64,000 nucleotides of DNA from Micropterix aruncella (taxonomy: Eukaryota > Arthropoda > Insecta > Lepidoptera > Micropterigidae), in assembly GCA_944548615.1 (NCBI GenBank), contig OX155960.1:28924056-28988055 (forward strand). Reading direction: 5' to 3'. Positions 12,145-22,839 of this stretch are shown here, in pieces. Numbering within the stretch: the first letter of the stretch is position 1; every line of letters begins with the position of its first letter. The notes beneath the pieces are model-generated. The model saw nothing but the letters and a program-made list of their open reading frames with translations. It searched no databases and was not told the DNA's origin. Made by a program: the position numbers and the translations under genes.

Positions 12145-12780
12145 TGGAGTGTTGTCTGCTACAACGTGCGAACCCCTCAACCCAGGAAGGTATAACTATA
12201 TATAATTGTTCTTTTAACATGAGCCGAGCGTAGAGACTTAGGAACAAAACAATCCACCAATTAGCTCCGCCAACTGGACCGTCCGAGACTAACGCTTTAC
12301 ACGAGGCACTGAGAAGCACTCAGCTGGCCGCCTCGCTCCCGACTACCAGTTACGGCCGGATTTCTCCGCCCTCTTGACTGCTTGCGGGTTCGAGTTCGCT
12401 TGCGCTGTCCTCTACCTGTTGTATGTTCAGCGGTGATTCCGTTTGAATCTATCGCGGACCATGGGTCTTTTGCCCGGCTTTGAACTCAGGATCAGGTAAC
12501 CAAATGGCTATTTCAAGAGTGGAGGGCAACATATCAACATCCACCCCCGATGGGTAAGAAACCCTATATCGTTCCCCGACTCCTCCAGTTCTCCAGTGGC
12601 TCCAGTTCAGCCAGAGTGCAACAGTCGAAAGGCTGAAAGTCGGCTGGTAGTCGACTGGTAGTCGGCAGTAGATCCCGAGGTTCAATCCCCCGCGGGAAAA
12701 CTGATCCACCAGCATTATAGCCTGGGACAGAGTCCTTTCCGGGGTAGAGCCCATCCGAGGAGGCTACTGTATAGAAGCTG
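12145..12780 (-). mobile_element. LINE-like dispersed repeat, long copy
   Basis: On the minus strand this matches 27595-28310 over most of its length. Shared blocks include AGCCTCCTCGGATGG, GGGGGTGGATGTTGAT, GAGCCGGGCAAAAGA-like and TGGTCCGCGATAGATTCAAAC. It ends at about 12145 with the family's fixed terminus (GTTCGCACGTTGTAGC). It has no intact frame. It directly abuts the MITE pair that starts at 12794. Confidence 0.7.
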
Positions 12781-12793
12781 TACCGTTAGTGGC

Positions 12794-13762
12794 AGTTAGG
12801 TATCCATTAGGTTCGCGCATCAATCCTGCTCCGCGCATCTGCAACTGCTCAAATGGAGACGCTGCGCGCATCAACCCAAGAACATAGGGTGCTCCGCGGT
12901 TTTCATTCGAACTTAGAGTGAACACGCCGTCGCCAGAATTTATTTTTAAAATTCTCATCCTTCTGATTCCACAGCACTGTATAATTTCAGTACTCCTCTA
13001 TTAGAGAGCTAGACATTTCTCTTCGGCCGACTTCATAGCGATGGATTCGCCGTTGCTGAACGCCGAACGTGATGCGCGAGACGTACCCACCAACGTCTCA
13101 CTTTGCTCGCCTACACGAACACACTGCTCTACACTTTGTATTCGCGGCATTTACCGCCACCGCTTGGAGCGCTCGCCTAAGAGCGTGCAACGTTGCACGC
13201 TCCAGGAGCGCGAACGTATCCACTACTGCAGCAGTTACAAATGCGCGGAGCAGAGTTGATGGGCGAGCCTAAAGGTGGGTATCCATTAGGTTCGCGCACC
13301 AACTCTGCTCCGCGCACCTGCAACTGCTCCAGTAGTGGATACGTTGGCGCTCCTGGAGCGTGCAACGTTGCACGCTCCGCGGTGAGCGCTCCGAGCGGTG
13401 GCGGCAAATGCGCGAACACAAAGTGATGTGCAGTGCGTTTGTGGACGCGAGCTAAGAAAGACGTTGGTGGTTACGTCTCGCGGATCACGATCGGTGTCCA
13501 GTAAACGCGAATTCATCGCTATGGAGTAAGCCGAAGAGAAATGCGTAGGCTCTAATCGAGAAGTACCGAAATTATACAGCGCTGTGGGATCCGAAAAATT
13601 AGAAATTTGAAAATTAATTCTAGCGACGACATGTTCGCTCAACGTTCGAATGAAAGCTGCGGAGCACTTGTTGTTCTTGAGATAATGCACGCGCTGTCTC
13701 CGTTTGAGCAGTTGCAGATGCGCGGAGCAGAGTTGATGCGCGAACCTAATGGATACCCACCT
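12794..13762. mobile_element. two ~480-bp MITEs fused head to head
   Basis: The region is one long imperfect inverted repeat: 12794-13270 against 13274-13762, roughly 80-85 percent alike by eye. Each arm also begins and ends with the same ~55-bp terminal inverted repeat, starting AGGTGGGTATCCATTAGG and continuing through TCTGCTCCGCGCA and CTGCAACTGCTC. So each arm looks like a complete miniature element, and the outer ends are also inverted copies of each other. Both arms hold a 24-bp palindrome built on GAGCGTGCAACG. No transposase is encoded. Terminal motifs do not let me name the superfamily, and no target duplication was identified. Confidence 0.8.
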
Positions 13763-14440
13763 TCAGACATTGCGAGTCGAGGATGAAGATATAGTGACAC
13801 TTGTCTCATTTGTGGGAATACGCGCAAGGGAAATGGACGTCACAAGAGGACGAGTTGGACTCAGCCTGGCAATTTGCAATCAGCAACATTATAGAATGTT
13901 TGTCTACCGTTTACATTAAAAATAATGTCGCCGTCAATTTGAAAGTAACCTATATTTTATATTTTATATATGTTTGCGGTTAACTCTACAACTTTTGCGG
14001 TCATTTGATTAATAAATATTTACGGATGTATTGTATTTTTTGTTTCATAATTTAGTTTGTAAAATATTTTTCAAATATTTCGAACGGCGTAAGTTATAAT
14101 CGGCATAAGAACATGTTTTTTTAACGAATTATGTATCTAATTATAAATTCATACTGTTACTTACCTAAATAAATAAAATAAAATAAATATATCACTTGAT
14201 TATTTCGATTTTAGATTATTTTGTTTTATTTACGATTTTTATCTGACATTGAGGTTATAAACTGCTTTTTATTATAAAATAGCTCACGACTGACTTAAAT
14301 ATACATTTTTTTTTTCGTAATAAATACATAGTTGAAGTTCGAAAAAAGCTGACCTGCAAATCATTTTTGCAAGACGCCAGCCGTTTCTGACGTCATGCAT
14401 CCCATTCTAAGGTACTGGCGATGTCACTGCTTACTAGATT
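13763..14440. other. unassigned AT-rich DNA
   Basis: No gene or repeat was recognised. Composition shifts abruptly from the GC-rich MITE pair to strongly AT-rich sequence. Confidence 0.45.
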
Positions 14441-14965
14441 ATCGTCTCAAAGAAAAGAAAAAATCGGATGTGTAACCACAAGACTTCCCGGCAAGTCGCC
14501 AAAAACTGATTTTATCTGAATATTAGGTTCAAAAATAAAATCGATGAGCGCCCTCTCTCGGCCGGCGGACAAACCCGTTTGGGTTACGTTACACAACCGC
14601 CTCGGGCAGCGCGGTTGGTTTTTCGGCTAGTCTCTGGCGGCTCGACGTTAATATTTGATAAAAATGTATGGCGAAATTTTAATATTATTAGTGTAGCTTG
14701 TATATAAGATATTCCAACCAGAATTCCACAATGTGATTTCAGCCCGACAAGGCATCTATGTAGGTACTAAGTTTCAAGTCTCTAAGTCCAATATTTCGAG
14801 GATGATGTATGACTAGATCGCCCCCTGGTGGACCAATTTCAACCACGATGTTATCAATTCTTGCCATGACCAATTATATTGTTCCTTGCATACCAAATTT
14901 CAGCTCAATTGGATTAAGCGTTTGGACGCTATCGTGGCGGAACACACACACACACACACTTACAT
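14441..14965 (+). repeat. dispersed repeat copy with (CA)n tail
   Basis: It shares blocks with 15128-15460: AAGACTT.CCCGG.AAGT, CTGATTT.ATCTGAATATTA, AAAATCGAT..GCGCCC, GCCGGCGGAC.AACCCG and TAGTGTAGCTT. From about 14760 it continues into text typical of insect LINE 3' ends (a run on how sequence CCAAATTTCAGCTCAATTGG leads to a (CA)n and TACAGA tail). The LINE assignment is an inference from that style of ending. Confidence 0.6.
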
Positions 14966-15127
14966 ACAGATACACAGACATACATTAATCTGGATATGGT
15001 TTTAATTGTCTCAAATTAATTGTCTAATTTAATTGTCTCAAATTAATTTTATCAAATTTGATATTTTCGTCTTTATCTCGAAATTTCTTTTTAGCACGTT
15101 AACAATACTTTCGTCTTTTGGTCAGTT

Positions 15128-15460
15128 GGTGGGCCGGGAAAGTAAAAATAATCGGCTGTATCACCCCAAGACTTTCCCGGTAAGTAAGGAAGGACTGGTT
15201 TCATCTGAATATTAGTTTTATAAATAAAATCGATTTGCGCCCAGTCTTAGCCGGCGGACGAACCCGGTTAGGATCCATTGCGACGCTTTAGGAAGCGCGT
15301 TTTCTTTTTCGGCTGAGGGCGGGTTTTAGCCAACACCAACAGATGGCGTCAATATTTATTTAAATATTATGGCAGAATTGAAATATTACTAGTGTAGCTT
15401 CTATATGAGATAGGTATTCCAACATAAGGTCCACAGCGTGATTTTTCGACCGTTTTTAAG
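15128..15460 (+). repeat. second copy of the 14.4-kb repeat
   Basis: About 695 bp downstream of the first copy and in the same orientation. It matches over roughly 300 bp with many substitutions and small indels. It lacks the (CA)n tail part. A third, shorter match is at 23728-23800. Confidence 0.65.
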
Positions 15461-16359
15461 AATAAGCCTTTTTATTTTTATTTTGGCCCAACAAGGTATC
15501 TGAGCTGCCCAACAAGACTGGGCGCGCGTTGTTATCTGAATGAGCAGTAGTAAATATATAAAAATACCTAAATACTTATCGTATCAACCTGCAATAAATG
15601 TTTTGATACTTCTTATAATGAGTTTTAATATTTACCAGGGAAAATGTCAGTTTATTCCTAAGACCAATGAAATTTATTTTACTGATTTCACTTTTTAATG
15701 TAAGTTTGAAAAAAACCCATATGCCTTTTAAAAAATAAATATTTCCTAACAGCCGATGCTTAGAATGTTCTCACAATAAGAACTTTATACAAATGATTGA
15801 ACTGTGAAATGTATCCAGGTAGTTAAATAAAGTTTTATAAGTTTGGTTTGATTGAAGTTTTATGTATAAATCTTGTGAAACTTAAACAATATAAATAACA
15901 CTTTTCCATTTCCCGTTTGCACCCAGAGTCAGTACGGTTGATACATTAACCCTCTAACTGAAATTAACTAAACACTTATGAACGTTTTCTTTTTCAATAC
16001 TGCAAAGTCATTTATGGGCGTTTTTATCGTTATTTCTTTTTGCTCGAAGAAGATTTGCGAATCGCTTATTATGCCATTTGTCCGGCCCATCTTATCTTTT
16101 ATTTATTAATGAATGATTTGCGTAGGTCGTGCACTAAGTACAAAATAAATGCCACTTTAATGTTCGTGTCCCACTTCTGCAGTTATCGAAGTGCATACCT
16201 ACAGATATGCACTTTGGCACAGTGGGTTTTGGCATATTTATACCAAGCGTGTTATAGAGGAGTGATTTGATTGCTTTGTATTTTACTTATTTATGACACT
16301 TAAGTGTAGTTTATTAAGATGACCAATTTAATCGATTAAACAGCGTTACATTCATTTAA
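15461..16359. other. unassigned AT-rich DNA
   Basis: No gene or repeat was recognised. Confidence 0.45.
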
Positions 16360-17050
16360 GGGGCCTGGTTTGGAAGACCAACAAAAAATACGGTTTTCAT
16401 GTTTTTTTTAACCTAAAGTTGAAATCTGACCATGAATCTTTTATATCAGTTGGATTAACATTCAAAAGATAAATATATTTTTTGTAATAGTAAAAAAAAA
16501 CGATTTTTGAGATTTCAAATTTATTTTTTTCTACCGCTGCAGAAATGACGGTATCTGCGTGCGGTGGTAATAGCGAGCGCAATTTTGACTGTAAGAAAAA
16601 ATAAACTATGATAAATTGTACATATGTATTATTTTGTAGATGAACTAAAAAAATATCTAAAAGTTATCATTTTTCTAATTTGTCAAGGATTTAAAGAAAT
16701 AAAGTCGATTTTCACCCAAAATATTGTATTTAAGTAGTAAAAAAAATATATATAAACATTTTTTCTGATTTTTTTATTTCACATAGAAGATATATTAATA
16801 TTCTTTCCTTCTTTTTTGGTACAACACCATCTGTCAAGTAGTTCTTGTATCACCGGCGCAAAACTGAAAAATATTGTTTTGGGAAAAACGCGTTTAAAGT
16901 TTTCTTTAAAGAAAGTAGTACGTTTTTACACTTCAGCAATCTGATACTATCAACTATTCCAGGGGTAAAAGATTCAAGAATAGATTTCAACCTTTGGTAA
17001 AAAAAATAAACACGAATAATATGTTTTTTTGACCGTCTAAACCAGGCCCT
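16360..17050 (+). mobile_element. ~690-bp MITE with GGGCCTGGTTT terminal repeats
   Basis: The left end GGGGCCTGGTTTGGAAGACC and the reverse complement of the right end AGGGCCTGGTTTAGACGGTC match over about 20 bp. The subterminal text AAAGTTGAAATCTGA.CATGAATC is shared with the element at 25707-26000. The interior is AT-rich with no transposase. The superfamily is unknown and no clear target duplication was seen. Confidence 0.7.
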
Positions 17051-18686
17051 CGACCGCACTACAATGGTCATCCAATCGACACGACACGATTATAACATCA
17101 AGCAAATAAAAACAATTAATTCAAAAACTTCTATCAAAATTTTGCAGTATTAAAACAGAAAACGTTGAGAAGTTTTAGTTCATTTCATTAAGACGGTGCC
17201 AATTTTCTGAAATTAGGAACTAATAAAATGAGTAGTAGAAATGAACAAAAGATCAAAATAAACTTTGTTTATAAAGGTATTCTTATATCTTTTCCAAAAT
17301 ACTGGAAATGCGAAAACGCTGGAATTATGCACGGAATCGGGTGCCAGGCCTAATACAATAACTATGAAAACCAATGATTTTCTGTCATCGTGGTGAACTC
17401 TATTTATCACAATATATATTGTTCTGAATGACGATATTTAACGTAAAGTGACAAAGCGAGCTTTTACACCGGGTCTTCTTCAGAGTTCCACTCCGCGACT
17501 ATAGCCCCTCTGGTTTTTGAGGTATTTTTTAAAAGCTTCAGGAGAGCTTTGAAGCGAGGCGTTCTAACGACGAGTCGTATTCATTGTCGTGCTAAAATGA
17601 GGTGACAGAATTTACACTAACTGACTCCCAGTTTATTACAGACACAAGCTATTACGCGTTTATTCCCCGCTTCAATAGAAATTTCCGCGGAAAAACATCC
17701 AGACATCAAAAGCCCTCCTTTGCGGCTCGTTTCACTGCTATACGCTTGTTTCGCCGACACTTTTTATGTGATCTCGTTTGGGGAGGCTGTATTACAAGCG
17801 CGAGTTAGCTTTGTCGTAGCAAAACATCAGCTGTTTGCTTTGTTAGAGAGCTTTGCAACGCAATATTTGTTCATCGCTGATTAATTCAAAACAGTTGTTG
17901 CGTCGCATGTGTGACAACTCTCACGTTCTGCGGCTTTGCTGTTAATACAGCCGGATATTGCAGCGAACAAAGCGGAAATAATGACTCAGTTTACTGCAAC
18001 TACGTTACTATATGCAATACAGACGTCATTTACATTAATATGTAAGTAATTGGTCTTCGTACATATTATCGTTGTAAATGCGGGGGGGTCTCTTCTGGGA
18101 CAGCCGCAGCTGGGCCATTTTCTATCGTATTTCTTACAGCAATAAAAAATGAATAACATAATTACAGGATGCGTACAGCTGTTTGTCTCCACGGCTAACT
18201 CGGCTGGTCTGCTAGATAGCGACTTCGTTCAATGTTGAATCCGCGGTTAGGATAAGGATAGAATGTGCTGAGCGTTTGTGTGTGAATCAATGAATGAATA
18301 GAATCTGTATTGCATTAAATAACACAGATATTTAACATTATATTACATAACATATAACGGCTTATCATTCGGCAACGATTTCATACCATTGCATTGCAGC
18401 CAACCAAGGCAGATACACTTGGAAATTTTAAGGTGCGGCGGTAATAAAGGTAGCAAAAGAAAACACGATAAAATAGCAATTCGTACGGAATGTCTAGATA
18501 CGAAAAGAAATACAGGAAAGCTTAAGCCCAAGGTTTGTTGAGAGAGATAATGTTCCTCTAATGAGTCATTGAAGGTGAATAGCTACTGAGTGCTTCTGAC
18601 TTGAGACATATAAGGCTCTCTTATTTATCACTGCATTGATAAAATACTGCAGTGAGACCTTTTAAATTAAGAGAAATCAAGGATGA
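17051..18686. other. unassigned DNA
   Basis: No recognised gene or repeat. Some GC-richer patches near 17450-17820 and 17940-18240 have open frames without any family resemblance. Confidence 0.4.
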
Positions 18687-18689
18687 TTA

Positions 18690-19425
18690 GGTAAGTATAT
18701 TACGTGCGACCAAATCGTGAACATGGCAACTTTGTTTATTACGGCACTATATTTTGTACGAATTTCAAAACGGAAGAAATGCTACAGATGCGTGTAGAAA
18801 TTTAGTGAAAGTATTTAGTGAAGGTACAGTTTCGGATAGAATATGCAAAAGATGGTTAAAAATATTTGACGTTTCGATTTCGGCCTTAATGATAAGTCAC
18901 GCTCTGGGTGGCCATCTTTGATTGATGATGATATTGTCAAGAGCAAGGGTACAGCAAGATCCTTTTTTGACATCTGCGATTGCAGAAAAGCTTAGCTCAG
19001 CTCAACAAACCGTTTCGGATCATATTGGAAAACTAGGATTGTTATGGAATATTGGTGTGGATAATTAACACACCATACTACATCTTAATAATGACAGGTC
19101 ACGTGCTACTTTGGGGACAGGTTAGAAGATCGCAAAGCTAGGTTGGAAAATTTGGTCGCACCCACCACACTACCCAATCTTTGCACCCTCCTATTACCAC
19201 CTGTTTCTGTTCTTACAAATTCTTTTGAAGAGACAAAAATTAATGAAGCAGGTGTGTGTTTTTTGCCTCTAAAGATAAGAGACATTTAAAACAATGGTAT
19301 ATATAAATTGCCATTACGCTGATAAGAGGTCATACATAATGATGAAAATTATATTAAACAATAAATATTACTAAAGGAATGAAAACATTTTTTTTCCACA
19401 AACGGACATAACATTCCGGTAGACC
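18690..19425 (+). pseudogene. mariner transposase remnant, internally deleted
   Basis: The element is flanked by TA (18688-18689 and 19426-19427) and its ends read TTAGGT inward from both sides. In broken frames it encodes an N-terminal part, YEFQNGRNATDACRNLV and FSEGTVSDRICKRWLKIF; then NDKSRSGWPSLIDDDIVK; a second helix-turn-helix, DPFLTSAIAEKLSSAQQTVS; and then jumps to the catalytic end LHLNNDRSRATL and HPPYPIFAPSYYHLF. The block with the first catalytic aspartate is missing. In the last block the usual aspartate (SPDLAP.D) is replaced: APSYY. Length is about 0.74 kb against about 1.3 kb for an intact element. The N-terminal style resembles the cecropia-type mariners, as an inference from remembered family features. 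It cannot make active enzyme. Confidence 0.8.
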
Positions 19426-19601
19426 TAATATTTTTTTTCGGCTATCTAACTCATTAAATATACCTAAGAGAAAGGCATATATTTTAAAGGTTTTTTCAAC
19501 CGCGTTAATTATTAGACATCGGCCTGTCACTTGCGAGCAAACAATATATAGCGTAACAATATAAACCCTGGGTAATAAAGTCGGATAATAAACCCAATAA
19601 A

Positions 19602-19929
19602 GTCGAATGCAGCTGCGGTTTAGCCTACGTTGGACAAACGTAACGGCCCATAGACTCGCGACTGACAGAACACATCAAAGCTGTTAAAAACGTTCAGCGA
19701 GAAAAATCGGCGATCTGCGAACATTATATTGAATAGCGGAAGTAACCACTGGATGCAGTTTCAAAATCCCATTGTGCTATCCAAGGAACAATTCTACTTT
19801 CTTCGCATGGTCCGGGAAGCCATTGAAATAAGAAAAACCCCGAACTTCAATAGAGACGACGGTTACAAACTCTGTTCTACGTGGAACCCTCTTCTTAAAA
19901 TGTTCCCAACGCCGAACGCAAGGACCTAA
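19602..19929 (+). pseudogene. GIY-YIG endonuclease domain of a Penelope-like retroelement
   Basis: The translated segment reads ECSCGLAYVGQT, a stop, RPIDSRLTEH, then KSAICEHYI, and after a one-base shift GSNHWMQFQNPIVL and MVREAIEIRKTPNFNRDDGY. This matches the C-terminal GIY-YIG nuclease of Penelope-like elements: the CxCG lead-in, a GxxYxGQT motif, the arginine of SRLTEH, the histidine-rich CEH block and the glutamate of REAIEI followed by N.DDG. In the family this domain nicks the target DNA and sits after a reverse transcriptase. Here the reverse transcriptase is absent upstream, there is a TAA directly after GQT (19641-19643) and a frameshift near 19729, so this is a 5'-truncated, dead copy. 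A recurrent tail follows at 20060. Confidence 0.8.
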
Positions 19930-20059
19930 GACAGGATACAGTGAGTGTTGTGTGAAAGACGGATTCGAAATTCGCGCGCTCCGAGCCCGCCCCCCGCCCC
20001 CCACTACCGTTATAACCTTCGCAGTGGCGGCAGCGGTATGCGACCTACCCGCAAAACAA

Positions 20060-20165
20060 CGGATTGACAGCTCTTTCAGACTACCCTGGACAACGGCGGC
20101 TGCAACGTCACCGAAACGTCGGGTGCTACAAATTTCACGCAGTAAATTCGTTTCTATCCTATTTA
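20060..20165 (+). repeat. Penelope-like 3' tail; hammerhead-like core candidate
   Basis: About 130 bp past the endonuclease fragment, a block AACGGCGGCTGCAACGTCAC is followed by CGAAACGTCGGGT at 20112-20124, then AAATTTCACGC.GTAAATTCGTTTCTATCC. Divergent copies occur at 25414-25566 (two, inverted) and 48535-48620 (minus). Penelope-like elements are known to carry minimal hammerhead ribozymes with a GAAAC..GTC core, and GAAAC GTC is present here at 20113-20120 after a possible short stem (GGCG with CNCC). The upstream CUGANGA part is degraded (CCTGGACA). The ribozyme reading is a hypothesis; the repeat family is seen directly. Confidence 0.5.
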
Positions 20166-20877
20166 TAATATATAACGTATATCATTTAATTTTCAAAACA
20201 AATCTACAAATATAAAAATTTCTCACTGTGAGGCACATTATTTGAATTCCGCTTTACTGCGAGGCAAGTATGTATCGCATACCGAATGCTACATTACGTA
20301 TATCAGTCGACTAATCCCGCGATCCTCTTTTTTATTTATTTTTTATTTATTCAAAATTTTACATTAGCAATAGATGCGCTATTGATTCTGGCATAGTACA
20401 TACATAGCGGCACTCTTACAATACAGATAGACGTGATAACGTTGTCCTGCTAAAAGCAGGCTCACGCAAAAACAAAAAAATCTATGGATATTTGAACTTC
20501 TTTGACCAGCTATCACTTACAAGGCAGATGGAAACAAAGGCATTTGAAAGATTCCACAACCAAAAGTTTCAATCCACACATGCTTTCTGCTGGACGATTT
20601 TTTTTTACAATACCAATTCATTTGAATGTTATTAACATAAATCTGTAATTTCTGGCTACCTCAGTTTTTTTTAATTATTCTTATGAATCTTATAGTAACG
20701 TAAAATATGTAGATTATAATGTTTAACATAACATACCGAACTATCTACATTCGTTGAATTCTTTTTCTTTTTGTTTTAATACTTTTCAATTTGTTTGTCA
20801 TTTTTATTGTAGGCATATTTTTATTGACTCTACACGTTTGTTTGACTGTCGATATATACACCTAGCACAAGTCATAA

Positions 20878-20985
20878 ATATCTGATAATCTGACGATGAA
20901 CAGGGTACAGATAGATTCTGCAATCTTTCGAGATCAAATATGCACAGATCAATCTTTTGGGATCAAATATAGATAGAGTGTATTT
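20878..20985 (+). repeat. direct repeat, partner of 21545-21640
   Basis: It shares GATGAACAG.GTACAGATAG, ATTCTGCAATCTTTCGAGAT and TAGTGTATTTC.AGTTG-like text with 21545-21640. This copy also has an extra internal duplication of GATCAAATAT. Confidence 0.7.
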
Positions 20986-20989
20986 CGAG

Positions 20990-21186
20990 TAGTTTTCGAG
21001 TTGAACACAATGGATCTTATGGCACATGCTGCACGAAACCGTTCGCTACCCCGGGGAAATCCGTCCGTGGAAATTTGCTTAAAAGGTGAATGGAGGGGAG
21101 AGGACGGTGGGGGGGGGGGGGGGGGGGTGGAAGTACCATTTTGATCATTCGCCCGGGGCGCCAAATTTCCTCGCGCCGGCCCTGAC
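20990..21186 (-). mobile_element. transposon fragment with CAGGGCCGGCGC terminus
   Basis: Read on the minus strand it starts CAGGGCCGGCGCGAGG, followed by GGCGCCCCGGGCGAA, a start style I associate with DNA transposons in several animal genomes. A run of 19 G (21109-21127, plus strand) interrupts it. At its far end (20990-21055) a block resembles 27605-27660 in inverse orientation. Superfamily unknown. Confidence 0.3.
21109..21127 (+). repeat. homopolymer of 19 G
   Basis: Nineteen consecutive G, lying inside the CAGGG-ended fragment. Confidence 0.9.
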
Positions 21187-21544
21187 ACTCATCACACCAG
21201 TCTTAACTTACTTCAGAAATATGGACTATCAAATAACATCAAATCAAATCAAAATATAAACGTAATACTCGCTGAATTAACTGAATAATGAAATAAACTT
21301 GATTTCCCATCATTATAATTTTTAACTTTATTCATTTTCACTTTATTCATATAAATAGAACGGTATTGCTGTGACCTGCATGAAACCCACACTGGTAACA
21401 GTTGAGTCCAAAATAAAAATACCGGCCGAATTGATTATAAGCCACTCATTCCTTTACTATGTCAAGAGAGATTGGTTTATTGTCTCAATAATCCAAGCAG
21501 TTGTAAGACTGTCCATATCGCGACCCAGCGTATATCATTATGAG

Positions 21545-21640
21545 ATATCTATATCTCATAATCTAATGATGAACAGAGTACAGATAGATTCTGCAATCTT
21601 TCGAGATCAAATGTAGATAGATGTAGTGTATTTCAAGTTG
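21545..21640 (+). repeat. direct repeat, partner of 20878-20985
   Basis: Same orientation, about 660 bp after its partner, with roughly 90 percent identity by eye over the central 60 bp. Confidence 0.7.
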
Positions 21641-21835
21641 ATGCTTGCGTTGCTATTATTTGTTCGCGCTCTTCTGTAAGGTTTAGCACTCAAGCGACCG
21701 CTGCTCGAGCATTTGAGAGCTCTGTATCAATTTGGGTCATCCCAAAGTGGCGTGTTCGCAGCCCTCTCGCGCGGCACAGCGGTCGATTGTTCGCCATTAT
21801 CCGGCTTAGCGTGTTTCATCAATTTCAATTGAACT

Positions 21836-22195
21836 TTTCCGACACTCACTTGCCGATGCGATGTATCTAATCCGCTTCATTATCAGTGGCTGAAACCATC
21901 CAAATCTTTTTGTGTAATGTGCTATGTAATGATTATATGTATCCATATCAAAACCATCATCACAAAGAATAATACATATGTATTTTTGTATAAAAGGTGA
22001 ACTCAGAGTGTAACGACTATGGACTAATAACAATTAAATGGGCTTGTGTAAAAAAGTAATATAATAAAAGTTCAACACATTAATCCATGTCGTATTGAAA
22101 TTATACACAACCGAAGTTTAGACAAAGTTTAGACAAGCTTATACATCTGTAAACTTGTTTAGGAACCCCAATTTAACATAATACACAACATTTTA
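21836..22195 (+). repeat. ~340-bp dispersed repeat, copy 1
   Basis: It matches 23848-24160 across its length. Shared words include GATGCGATGTATCTAATC, CTTTTTGTGTAATGT, TTTTTGTATAAAAGGTG and GTTTAGGAACCCCAATT. Substitutions and indels give about 80-85 percent identity by eye. No coding capacity or terminal repeats were recognised. It lies directly before the triple-unit element at 22200. Confidence 0.75.
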
Positions 22196-22199
22196 ACAA

Positions 22200-22830
22200 A
22201 ATAAAAACCGACACCATTTTTTTAATGTAAGTGCAGCAGCCATGTCATGGTGATAATTAGATTGGGTTATCATAATTGAATGCGTATACAAAATTTTGTG
22301 TCTGTGCTGTTTACCGTTGAGGAGTTCCCTCGTTGGAAGCCAACCCTGGGTGCCGCAGTTTTGTCTTGGCGAAACTTAGAACGAGCTGTCGTAATTGAAT
22401 GAATATATAAAATGTCGTGTCTGTGCTATTGACCGTTAAGGAGTCCCCTCGCGGGGAGCCAACCCTAGGTGCAGCAGACATATCATGGTGAAACTTGAAA
22501 CGGGCTATCATAACTGAATGAGTATACAAAATGTTATGTCTGTGCTGTTGACCGTTGAGGAGTCCTCTTGTCGAGAGCCAACCCGGGATATAGAATCAGA
22601 TCATACTTACCATAAAAAAATACGTTTTCATCGGAATCGAATTAACATGTACATTTTCAATTTCATATGATAATATTTGAGGAGTTCCCTCAATTCCTCG
22701 AATACGATTTTGATAAAAATGGGAGCAATCTGCACGTATATCCTTTCAAATAAAAAAATATTTTTTTCAAATCGATTCATAAATGGGAGAGTTCTGAAAA
22801 AAACAAACATTAAAAAAAATATATTAAAAG
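22200..22830 (-). mobile_element. triple-unit repeat element, full copy
   Basis: On the minus strand it has an AT-rich leader (words ATGTTTG, TTCTGAA/CTCAGAACTC, ATTTATGAA, GAGGAATTGAGG..CTC, TATCATATGAAATTG), then three consecutive ~110-120-bp units. Each unit carries GGTTGGCTCC, GGGA.CTCCT.AACGGTCAA, CAGCACAGAC and AGCCCGTT. It ends in AAAAACCGAC, the near reverse complement of its start. The family's start AACCGACTTCAAAAA and end make weak terminal inverted repeats. It is non-coding and has no assigned superfamily. Confidence 0.75.
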
Positions 22831-22839
22831 ACATTATAC

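Noticed and set aside
12370..12420. A GGGTTCGAGTTC box resembling a tRNA B box
   Set aside because: No matching box A or cloverleaf was found; it lies in the LINE-like repeat and other copies do not preserve it.
13286..13690. A 134-codon minus-strand frame
   Set aside because: It runs along one arm of the MITE pair, and the mirrored arm gives a similar broken peptide; explained by the inverted repeat.
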